From: Roseiarcus sp963748545
GTDB taxonomy: Bacteria > Pseudomonadota > Alphaproteobacteria > Rhizobiales > Beijerinckiaceae
Direction of reading: 5' to 3'
DNA: 64,000 bases
NCBI GenBank assembly: GCA_963748545.1
Contig: CAVVJO010000020.1
Coordinates: forward strand, 62,001-126,000
Shown one piece after another: positions 36,773 to 45,074 of this stretch. The notes beneath the pieces are model-generated. The model was not told the DNA's origin. It searched no databases and saw only the letters and a program-made list of their open reading frames with translations. Position 1 is the first letter of the stretch; each line of letters opens with the position of its first letter. Both the position numbers and the translations under genes were made by a program.

Positions 36773-37559
36773 TCACACGTCGAGTCCATGACGACGGCAG
36801 GCCGCCTCGAGGTAAGAGCCCGGCGGCGGCGAAAGTCTGGCCGCCGCATTCAAGACAGAATGCCAAAGGTGGACTGTTCTCGTATGGTTTGTCAGAAGAC
36901 TTTCGACGGGTTCGGGCGGACCGCAAAGGAGTTTGGCCTGGCGATGCCGCACCGGGTAAAAGATGGAACGGTCCTTGGCCTGATTGAGAACGCGGTACTT
37001 GTTCGCCAGATGAGTGAGAAATCTTCGGCCCAAAGGTCCCCCATCGGTAATGTTCCGGCCTGAGGTCGCCTTCCATCATTCGCCTCCAATAGAAGACGAG
37101 CGTATTCCTCGGTCCGTAGAACGGCGGTCGCCAGTTGAGGTGGGATATGCTGCAGAGGTCCCGGACCATTGCAGAATCCGGCGGCAACCGCAGAACTGCG
37201 CCGTCTATCGAGGTTTCGTGCTCCCAGCCGAAGATATAATCGTCCGAGAAATCAATCGGCCTTATGAAATAAAGGTCGAGATCGACCCAGGCGCCCAGTG
37301 CCTTGGCTTGCATGGCGTAGCGAAAAAAATCCGTGCCGAGTGCAGCCCAACCCCCGTCGAAATATCGCGCGAGCGCCCCGTAGCCGACGACCTCGTTGGC
37401 GTCGCGGACTTCCACCCCCTTCGGGACGGCGCCGAGCTTTTCGGGCGTATACGAGTAGAGGACGAAACCGTGGCCGACGGACATCGCCGAAATCATGGTC
37501 AGACGCTCGACGTAACCGAGGCTTTCACCGATCCACAACGAGTTTAGCGTGGGGAGCAT
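36773..37559 (-). CDS. Glycosyltransferase with DXD-type motif (frameshifted)
   Basis: Resembles GT32-like or capsular-polysaccharide-type sugar transferases. Visible are NSLWIGESLGYVERLTMISA, DFFRYAMQAKALGAWVDLDL with the nucleotide-sugar/metal DLDL motif, and WEHETSIDGAVLRLPPDSAM. After WGTFGPK the frame breaks; one base later it resumes as FLTHLANKYRVLNQAKDRSI, FYPVRHRQAKLL, and TVHLWHSVLN, a typical end for this family. One extra base in the AAA/TTT stretch near 37020 explains it. The joined length is about 261 residues. No other polysaccharide genes are adjacent. Start MLPTLNSLWIGE at 37559 is assumed; the ribosome site is weak. Confidence 0.85.
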
Positions 37560-38311
37560 TTCTTGACCCGGTGCGCTTCGGAAATATCGGCTTCGCTTAT
37601 CACTCGCGACGATACGCAAACAAGCGGTCTTCTAGGCCAAACGCCGTTGCTGCACGCTTCGGGTTGTCGTTCGCCATGGGCTCACGCCTGGGAGGGCGGC
37701 CGAACGAGCCTTCGACGCCACGCCTCCTTGCCTGAAGTTGGTTCGCTGGCCCAGGAAACGGCGGGGCGGCGGGTTCCGTTCCGACCGTGACCAAGAGAGC
37801 GTTGCGGATTTCGATTTGTGCAAATCAGAAAATAATGTATAGTCTGATCGGGTATTAAGAAACTGGAAAAGGGCGCAGATCCAATGGGTCGAGACCTCTG
37901 TCCGACTGGGCCCGCGCATCGGTCCCTCGGCGCGCGGTCGTTCAGCGAGTTTTCGCGGCCCGCCTCGAAACGTCCACGTCGCCTCTCGCCCCGCCGCACG
38001 CCGTTTTTGGGTTTGAACGGACGAAGACCGAGGGGCGGGATTGCGGGCAAGGGCGTCCAAGCCCTTCCGAGCGCACGCAAGTCGTTGAAAAGATTGAAAA
38101 CCGCAAGGGCTAGGCCTTGTTTCGAGTTGGCATGGATTTGGGTTCGATGCGATTGAGCTTGGGTTCGGCGCGCCGGCTAGCGTCGCCACGGACGTGCGCA
38201 ACGGCCGTTGCGGCGGCTCGCCGGCGCAACATCTCGGCCGCCATCAGGGCCCGCGAGGGAGGTCGCAACGCCCTGAAATCCTTCGCGCGCGTAACTTTGT
38301 GCGCGCGCCGG
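37560..38311. other. 752-bp region without supported genes
   Basis: Between the glycosyltransferase and gyrA. Possible reading frames here have atypical, Arg/Pro/Ser-rich products and no recognisable motifs, so I treat them as chance. A short AT-rich patch lies near 37800-37862 (AATAATGTATAGTCTGATCG). GCGCGC-N10-GCGCGC at about 38286-38306 could fold as a hairpin just past the gyrA stop. Confidence 0.45.
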
Positions 38312-41080
38312 TCAGCCGGCCTCCTCCTCGTCCCCCTCCGTCTCCGCCTCGGTCTCGCTGATCCGGTCCACCGCCACGACCCGCTCCTCGTCGGCGGTGT
38401 CGAACACGATCACGCCCTGCGCGCCGCGGCCGGCGATCCGGATGCCTCCGACCGGCACGCGGATGAGCTGGCCTTGATCGGTGACCAGCATGATCTCGTC
38501 GGCGTTCTGGACCGGGAAGGAGGCGACCAGCGCGCCGTTGCGCGCGTTCACCGCCATCGCGACGATGCCCTTTCCGCCGCGCCCGGTGACCCGGTACTCG
38601 TAGGACACGGTGCGTTTGCCGTAGCCGTTCTCCGACACGGTCAGGATCACCTGCTCGGCCGCCTGCATCGCCGCGAAGCGCTCAGGCGCGAGCGAAAAGC
38701 CGCTCCCGTTGCCGTTCGCCGCCCCACTCTCGCCGTCGGCGTCGGACTCGGCCTCGCCCGGAACAGGCTCCTCGGCCGTTTCGCCGGCGAGCGCGCGGCG
38801 CTGCTTGAGGTAGGCGGCCCGCTCGTCGCCCGTCGCCTCGAAGGCGTCGAGGATGGCGAGCGAGATCACATGGTCGCCCTCGGCGAGGGCGATCCCCCGC
38901 ACGCCCATGGAGTCGCGCCCCTTGAACACGCGCACGTCCCCGACCGCGAAACGGATGCATTGTCCGCGCGCCGTCGTCAGCAGCACGTCCTGCTTGTCGG
39001 AGCAAATCTGCACATCGACGATCCGCTCGCCCTCGTCGAGCCGCATGGCGATCTTGCCGGCGCGGTTGACCTGGGCGAAGTCGGAGAGCTTGTTGCGCCG
39101 GACGGTTCCGCGCGTCGTGGCGAACATCACATCGTAGGAGTCCCAAGTCGCCTCGTCCTCCGGCAGCGGCATGATGGTGGTGATGCGCTCGCCCTGTTCG
39201 AGCGGCAGCAGGTTGACCAGCGCCTTGCCGCGCGCCTGGGGCGCAGCCAGCGGCAGCCGCCAGACCTTCTCCTTGTAGACCTGTCCGGTCGAGGAAAAGA
39301 ACAGCACCGGCTGATGGGTGGTGGCTACGAAAAGCCGCGCGACGAAATCCTCGTCGCGGGTCGCCATGCCGGAGCGGCCCTTGCCCCCGCGCCGCTGCGC
39401 CCGGTAGGTCGACAGCGGCGCCCGCTTGATATAGCCGCCGTGGCTCACCAGCACGACCATATCCTCGCGCTGGATAAGATCCTCGTCGTCCATGTCGGCG
39501 TCGCTGTCGACGATCTCGGTCCGGCGCGGCGAGGGGAAGTCGGCCTTCACCTTGAGGAGCTCGTCGCGGATGATTCCCATGAGTCGGGCGCGCGAGCCGA
39601 GAATATCGAGGTAATCGGCGATCTCGACCGCGAGCCTGTTCAGGGCTTCGGCGATCTCGTCGCGTCCGAGGGCGGTGAGGCGGGCGAGCCTCAATTCGAG
39701 GATCGCGCGGGCCTGGGCTTCGGAGAGGCGGATCGAGCCGTCGGCGTCGAGCGTATGGCGCGGATCCGCGATCAACGTGATCAAGGGCGCCATGTCGCGG
39801 GCCGGCCACGAGCGATCCATCAGCGCGGCGCGCGCAGCGCCCGAGTCGGGCGAGGTGCGGATCAGCCGGATCACCTCGTCGATGTTGGCGACCGCGATGG
39901 CGAGGCCGACCTGGATGTGCGCGTTGTCGCGCGCCTTCGCGAGCAAGAACTTGGTGCGGCGGGTGACGACCTCCTCGCGGAAGTCGAGGAAGGCGCGCAA
40001 CATATCGTTGAGCGTCATCATCTCGGGACGCCCGCCGTTCAGCGCGATCATGTTGCAGCCGAAATTCGACTGCAACGCGGTGAAGCGCCAGAGCTGGTTC
40101 AGGACGACGTCGGCGACCGCGTCGCGCCGGAGTTCGATCACGATCCGCATGCCGTCTCGGTCCAACTCGTCGCGCAGGTCGGAAATGCCTTCGATGCGCT
40201 TCTCGCGCACCAGTTCCGCGATCTTTTCGATCAGCGTCGACTTGTTAACCTGATAGGGGATCTCGTGAACGATCAGGGCCTCGCGGTCCTTGTGCTTGCG
40301 CATCTCTTCGACCGAGACCTTGGCGCGCATGATGATCGAGCCGCGCCCGGTGGCGTAGGCCGACCGGATGCCGGCGCGGCCGAGAATCTGCCCGCCGGTC
40401 GGGAAATCGGGGCCGGGCACAAGGGCCATCAATTCGTCCAGCGTGATGTCGGGCTTTTCCATCATCGCGAGCAGCGCGTCGATGGTCTCGCCGAGATTGT
40501 GGGGCGGGATGTTGGTCGCCATTCCGACCGCGATTCCGCCCGCGCCGTTGACGAGCAGGTTCGGGAAGCGCGCCGGCAGGACGACCGGCTCCTCCTCCTT
40601 CTCGTCATAGTTCGGCTTGAAATCGACGGTGTCCTTGTCGAGGTCCTCGAGCAGCGCCAGGGCGGAGCGGTCGAGCCTCGCCTCGGTGTAACGCGGGGCC
40701 GCCGGCGGGTCGCCGTCGACCGAACCGAAATTGCCCTGACCGTCGATCAGCGGAACGCGCATGGAGAAGTCTTGCGCCATGCGGACGAGCGCGTCGTAGA
40801 TCGCCATATCGCCGTGCGGATGGTACTTGCCCATCGTGTCGCCGACGGTGCGCGACGACTTGTTGTAGGGGCGGTCCGGAGTGAAGTTGAGCTCGCTCAT
40901 CGCGTAGAGGATGCGGCGATGGACGGGCTTCAGGCCGTCGCGGACGTCGGGCAGGGCGCGGCTGACGATCACGCTCATCGCGTAATCGAGATAGCTGCGC
41001 TTCATTTCGTCGAGGATCGAGACGGGCTTGATGTCCGCCGGCTCTTCGGGGCCGGTCCCGTCGTCGCGGGTGTCGCTCAA
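38312..41080 (-). CDS. gyrA: DNA gyrase subunit A
   Basis: Type IIA topoisomerase breakage-reunion subunit, 922 residues. The active-site Tyr is in the YTEARLDRSA context (nt about 40680), and the quinolone-resistance region reads HPHGDMAIYDALVRMAQDF. The residue equivalent to E. coli Ser83 is Met92, while the Asp87 equivalent (Asp96) is kept. GyrA-box-type C-terminal blades follow (QRRGGKGRSGM, then TGRGGKGIVAMAV), with an acidic tail (ETEAETEGDEEEAG). A 40-residue Glu/Asp/Gly-rich insert between blades (near 38690-38780) is common in alphaproteobacterial GyrA. The reading frame is intact, unlike many neighbours. Confidence 0.97.
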   Translation of the reverse strand: MSDTRDDGTGPEEPADIKPVSILDEMKRSYLDYAMSVIVSRALPDVRDGLKPVHRRILYAMSELNFTPDRPYNKSSRTVGDTMGKYHPHGDMAIYDALVRMAQDFSMRVPLIDGQGNFGSVDGDPPAAPRYTEARLDRSALALLEDLDKDTVDFKPNYDEKEEEPVVLPARFPNLLVNGAGGIAVGMATNIPPHNLGETIDALLAMMEKPDITLDELMALVPGPDFPTGGQILGRAGIRSAYATGRGSIIMRAKVSVEEMRKHKDREALIVHEIPYQVNKSTLIEKIAELVREKRIEGISDLRDELDRDGMRIVIELRRDAVADVVLNQLWRFTALQSNFGCNMIALNGGRPEMMTLNDMLRAFLDFREEVVTRRTKFLLAKARDNAHIQVGLAIAVANIDEVIRLIRTSPDSGAARAALMDRSWPARDMAPLITLIADPRHTLDADGSIRLSEAQARAILELRLARLTALGRDEIAEALNRLAVEIADYLDILGSRARLMGIIRDELLKVKADFPSPRRTEIVDSDADMDDEDLIQREDMVVLVSHGGYIKRAPLSTYRAQRRGGKGRSGMATRDEDFVARLFVATTHQPVLFFSSTGQVYKEKVWRLPLAAPQARGKALVNLLPLEQGERITTIMPLPEDEATWDSYDVMFATTRGTVRRNKLSDFAQVNRAGKIAMRLDEGERIVDVQICSDKQDVLLTTARGQCIRFAVGDVRVFKGRDSMGVRGIALAEGDHVISLAILDAFEATGDERAAYLKQRRALAGETAEEPVPGEAESDADGESGAANGNGSGFSLAPERFAAMQAAEQVILTVSENGYGKRTVSYEYRVTGRGGKGIVAMAVNARNGALVASFPVQNADEIMLVTDQGQLIRVPVGGIRIAGRGAQGVIVFDTADEERVVAVDRISETEAETEGDEEEAG

Positions 41081-41431
41081 TGGGTTGCCTTCGGTTCGCT
41101 TCGGGCAAGGGTCTAGCCAATTCCGGTGCGCGACGCCATAGCCCGCCAGAGGCGCTGCAGCATTATTTTATCGTTTTTAATCAAAGGCTTATGTGAGACG
41201 ATGAGCAGCCGATCGCGCCGGTGGCGCGCATCGCAAAGCGGACGCGGCGCGGCCGCCGCCAACGACCCTGGAGTTGGCGCGGAATTTTCCGCCAATTTGC
41301 GCTGGATCAATGCAGATTGCGGCGGCCCCGGCTTAATGGAGCCATCGTGATCGCGAACTCGCGACGCGAGGCAGCGGTTCGGGGGCCTCCGCCGTTCCCC
41401 CTTGGTTCTCGAATCGCTGCTTATTGATCTC
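41081..41431. other. 351-bp region upstream of gyrA
   Basis: No gene is supported. An AT-rich segment at 41158-41195 (TTATTTTATCGTTTTTAATC) is probably the gyrA promoter region on the minus strand, but I could not define a clear hexamer pair. The rest is GC-rich with no recognisable element. Confidence 0.4.
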
Positions 41432-42162
41432 TCATCGTCCTCCGGCCACGTCCAGGATCGCCCCGGTGACGTAGGACGCCGCGTCGCTCATCAGCCAAAC
41501 AGCCGCTTCGGCAACCTCCTCGGGCGTTCCAGGCCTGCCGAGCGGCGTCGAGCGGCCGAGCGTGTGCGCCCGGTCGGGCTCGCCGCTGCTTGCGTGGATC
41601 TCGGTTTCGATGAGGCCCGGACGGATCGCGTTCACGCGCACGCCTTCGGGGCCAAGCTCCTTGGACAGGCCAAGCGTCAGCGTGTCGATCGCGCCTTTCG
41701 AACCGGCGTAGTCGACATAGAGGTTCGGCGAGCCGAGCCGGGCCGCCGCCGAGGAGATCAGCACAATCGAACCGCCGGCGCCGCCGCCCGATTTCGACAG
41801 CCGCCGCGCCGATTCGCGCGCGGTCAGATAGGCGCCGAGCACGTTGACCTCGAACACCCTGCTCATCTCCGCGAGTCGGGCGGCGGGGGCGACGACGCCG
41901 GCGTTGGCCACGACCGTGGAGATCGGGCCCAGAGCATGCGCCGCCGCGTCGAACATCGCGACGACGTCGGCCTCGACCGCGACGTCCCCTTTCAGCGCGA
42001 TCGCGCGAACGCCGGCCGTGGCGACGGCGGCGACGACCTCGTCCGCCGCGCAGGAATCCTCGCGGTAGTTGACCGCGACCGACCACCCCTCGCGGGCGGC
42101 GGCGAACGCGACGGCTCGGCCTATGCCGCGCGAGCCGCCGGTAATCAGCAGGACTTTGGCAT
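41432..42162 (-). CDS. SDR-family oxidoreductase (frameshift at codon 2)
   Basis: Classical short-chain dehydrogenase. The cofactor loop is ITGGSRGIGRAVAFAAAREG, NAGVV follows, and the catalytic Ser (VLISSAAARLG) and YAGSK motif are both present. The C-terminal end VTGAILDVAGGR is typical of FabG-like SDRs. The frame is open from just after a TGA, and lacks an in-frame start. An ATG at 42162 precedes AKVLLITGG but is one base out (ATG-CC-AAA), so one G appears missing (expected ATGGCCAAA). With it the protein is about 243 residues. It is downstream of the glutathione peroxidase on the same strand. Confidence 0.88.
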
Positions 42163-42328
42163 AAGAGCCTCATCACGATCTGCGCCAGGCGCCATCTTGA
42201 CGCCGCCGCCACACGGCGGCGGCGACTTCGACTGTCTGAAGGACGTGGAGCGGGTCGTCCGAGAACCACACTCTCAACGCCGGCGAAAATCCGCGATCGC
42301 CGCCGCAGCTTTTGACGGTCGGACGGCT

Positions 42329-42808
42329 CTACAGCACCGCTTCAATATCGAGCCCCAGGCCCTCGGGCTTGTCGACCGGGGCGTAGCGACGCACGACGTT
42401 ATGGTTTCGGTCAAGCAGGAATTTCGTGAAGTTCCACTTGATCGCTTCGGTGCCGAGCAGCCCGCGCGCCTCCTTCTTCAGCGTCTTGTAGAGCGGATGG
42501 GCGTTCTCGCCATTGACCTCGATCTTGGCGAACATCGGGAAGCTGACGTCATAGGAGAGCTTGCAGAAGTTGGCGATCTCCCGCTCGTCGCCGGGCTCCT
42601 GATGGCCGAACTGGTCGCAAGGGAAGCCAAGCACCGCGAACCCGCGGTCGCGGAACCGTTTGTGAAGCGCCTCAAGTCCCTCGTACTGCGGGGTGAAGCC
42701 GCACTTGCTGGCGACATTGACGATCAGGAGCGCCTTTCCCTCGAATTCGCCAAGGGTTTCGGTCTTGCCGTCAATGGTCTTGAGAGCGATGTCGGAAGGA
42801 ACAGGCAT
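42329..42808 (-). CDS. Glutathione peroxidase (Cys type)
   Basis: A 159-residue thiol peroxidase. The tetrad is visible: peroxidatic Cys in VNVASKCGFTPQY, Gln in PCDQFGHQEPG, and Trp/Asn in KWNFTKFLLD. Cys replaces selenocysteine. The start MPVPSDIALKTIDGK at 42808 is the usual family start. It likely removes lipid or organic hydroperoxides using thioredoxin or glutathione. It diverges from the TonB-like gene. Confidence 0.95.
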   Translation of the reverse strand: MPVPSDIALKTIDGKTETLGEFEGKALLIVNVASKCGFTPQYEGLEALHKRFRDRGFAVLGFPCDQFGHQEPGDEREIANFCKLSYDVSFPMFAKIEVNGENAHPLYKTLKKEARGLLGTEAIKWNFTKFLLDRNHNVVRRYAPVDKPEGLGLDIEAVL

Positions 42809-43085
42809 TTGAACTCGATCACCGCGATTAGTGGGACCAGTAGCTAAGCATTGCGACGTGGAATCTCTACGGCGGCGGATCGCATTGTCAACGGCATTCG
42901 CCGGGTCGTGGTCGGCGAAGCCGTCAATGGTTTTTACGAACCGCAAGGCTTGATCAAAAGCAGCGTTGGCGTTCGCGATCCCGTCCTGTATGGGACCGGC
43001 CCCATGCGAGGGTTGCAACAGCGAGCGGCGCATCGGCGCCGGAGGTCCCGCTGGTTGGCGGCGAGCGGCGCCGGCGGCGCCCGTC

Positions 43086-44172
43086 ATGGCTGACGACAAT
43101 GGGTTGATCGCCAACGCTGCCGGAGCGACCGCCTCGGCCACGGGCCGGGGCGCGAGCGATACGGCGACGTTTGAAGCCGACCCTCACGATTTGACTGCGA
43201 ACCGAGACGCGGGCCTCGCGGTTTCACTCGTCAAGGCGGTACGGTTGCAGCCACGATGGCTGCGTCCGGCGATCGTCCTCACGGTCGCCCTCGCTCATGC
43301 GGGAACGCTGGCTGCGCTGTCTTATGTTCGTTTCGAACCGCCGCCGACAGTCATAACGATCGATGTGACCGTCATTGCGACCGGCGATGAAGTGTCGGCC
43401 AACTCGCCGGCCGCTCAGCCCGGCGAACCCGCTTCGGAGGCGAATCTCCAACCGCCTGCTGAGCCCGCCACAACGGTCGCGCCGGCCCCTGCCGTTGAAC
43501 CGCCGCCTCCGGTCGCCGCCGAAGCGGCGCCCGAACCGCCGTCGTCCGTCGCCTCGGCTGAAGCGTCGCCGCCCCCGCCACTGCCCGTCGAGACGCCGCC
43601 TAACCTTCCGCCGGAAGCGCCGCCTCCTGTTTCTGCGACGCGCGCCGGTCGCGGCGCGCCTCGAGACGCCCCTTCCGGTGGTCGATCCACGAGCCGACAC
43701 GACCGCCTCGCCTCGCCCGCGGCTCGACAAGCCACCACGTCCGAAACCTGAGGCGAAGCCTGCCATGGAGCGCGCAAAGCCGGCGAAACCCGCCGAGCTC
43801 AAGGCGAGCGCGTCCCGGAGCGACGCGGCAAGCCGGCCCGCGGCCTCAGAAGCCCATCGGGTCGGGACCGCCTCCGGTCAGCCAGTCGACGCTGGCGCGT
43901 CACGGGCGAGCTACGCAGCATTGGTGGTCGCGGAGATCCAGGCACACCGCTACTATCCGGCTTCCGCGCGGGAGCGCGGGGATCAGGGCGCGGTCGGCGT
44001 GTCCTTCACCATCGGGCCCGGCGGCCGAGTCGCCGCGGCGTCGGTCGTGCGCCCGTCGGGCTACGCCGAGCTTGACGAGGCCGCGCGCCAGATCGTGCGC
44101 TCGATCGCCCCGCCTCCGCCCCCCGGCGGCTCGTTCACCGCCAGCACGACGATCCGGTTCCACTTCGAGTGA
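43086..44172 (+). CDS. TonB-family energy-transducer protein (frameshifted)
   Basis: Inner-membrane protein spanning the periplasm. It begins MADDNGLIANAAG, then has one membrane helix (PAIVLTVALAHAGTLAALSYV, about residues 58-80), a long Pro/Ala/Glu linker, and a C-terminal TonB domain (VVAEIQAHRYYPASARERGD, FTIGPGGRVAAASVVRPSGY, and STTIRFHF at the end). Near 43635-43645 an extra base shifts the frame; the linker continues as APVAARLETPLPVVDPRADT. Joined length is about 361 residues. No exbB or exbD is adjacent. Its role is inferred as coupling proton motive force to outer-membrane receptors. Confidence 0.85.
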
Positions 44173-44198
44173 GGCGATCGGCCGCCTGCGCGGACTTG

Positions 44199-44704
44199 TC
44201 AGAAGGGAATGTCGTCGTCGATCGGCCCTGCGCTCGTCCCGCCGCCGGAGGAAAGCGCCGGGCGGCGGTCGCCGCCGGCCGAGGGACGACCGAAGCTGCG
44301 GGGCGCCCCCCACCTTCCTCAGGGAAGCTGTCGCGGTCGCCGCCGCTGGCGCCGCGCGAGTCCAGCAACTGCAATTCGCCGCGGAAGCGCGTCAGGACCA
44401 CCTCCGTCGTGTATTTGTCAGCGCCGCTCGGGTCCTGCCACTTGCGCGTCTGGAGTTGACCCTCAAGGTAGACCTTGGTGCCCTTCTTGCAGTATTGCTC
44501 AGCGATCTTCCCGAGATTCTCGTTAAAGATCACAACGTTGTGCCACTCGGTGCGCTCCTTGCGCTCCCCGGAAGTCTTGTCGCGCCATGTTTCCGAGGTC
44601 GCGACCGAGAAACTTACGACGGGATCTCCGGAATTGAGCCGTCGCACCTCTGGGTCCTTGCCGAGATTGCCGACCAGGATGACTTTATTGACGCTGCCCG
44701 CCAT
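44199..44704 (-). CDS. ssb: Single-stranded DNA-binding protein Ssb (C-terminal frameshift)
   Basis: Coats ssDNA during replication and repair. The OB fold is complete: NKVILVGNLGKDPEVRRLNS, VVSFSVATSETWRDKTSGER, EWHNVVIFNENLGKIAEQYC and KWQDPSGADKYTTEVVL. The tail loses frame in a GGGGGG run (coordinates 44306-44311): one more G gives GAPRSFGRPSAGGDRRPALS and ends at the conserved acidic tip DDDIPF with TGA at 44199-44201. As read, the tip is missing, which would be lethal because it recruits partners. The start MAGSVNKVIL at 44704 has GAGGAGGG just upstream. Corrected length is about 168 residues. Confidence 0.94.
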
Positions 44705-45074
44705 CGGGACCCTCCTCACGCTGTTCTCTGCACGGCGAAGTCCGCCAATCGCGGCGACGACCCCAGTAGAGCGGGGTCGCTGACCCCGCTCGGCGCACTC
44801 AGCGAGCGCGCCCCACAAGGGGTCGTCCGCTGCGCCCTCATCTCCGCCTTCCATACCGCAAAGCTGCAGCGGCTCGGCGCCGAAACGCTCGGCCCTCATG
44901 AGTTGTCCACAAACGCAGCATCAGCCCCGCTTGGGAATAAGCCGTTGCGCTCCTACATTAAGCCCTCAACAGGGTCGGGCGCGCCTTCCCTGTGTTCTAT
45001 TTTTGTTCTAACATCGGCCCGGGGTCCCGCGCAAGCGCGATTCCCGCGATCTGAACATTTTCGGTCGAGGACCC
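44705..45074. other. 370-bp divergent promoter region of ssb and uvrA
   Basis: No gene is supported. It holds the SOS box listed separately. The part near ssb (44705-44930) is GC-rich without obvious elements. Confidence 0.6.
44994..45008 (+). promoter_or_regulatory. LexA-binding SOS box (GTTC-N7-GTTC)
   Basis: The sequence GTTCTATTTTTGTTC is an exact match to the direct-repeat LexA operator GTTC-N7-GTTC of Alphaproteobacteria. It lies 67 bases before the uvrA start and 290 before ssb. Repression by LexA and induction by DNA damage is a direct inference for uvrA; for ssb it is possible but less certain. Confidence 0.85.

Noticed and set aside
37632..38201. A 189-codon minus-strand frame between the glycosyltransferase and gyrA
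   Set aside because: Composition is Arg/Pro/Ser-rich without hydrophobic patterning or motif, and there is no ribosome site. It is likely chance in GC-rich sequence.
38117..41116. A 999-codon frame antisense to gyrA
   Set aside because: Antisense translation of a conserved gyrase gene, Arg/Asp/Val-rich with no domains.
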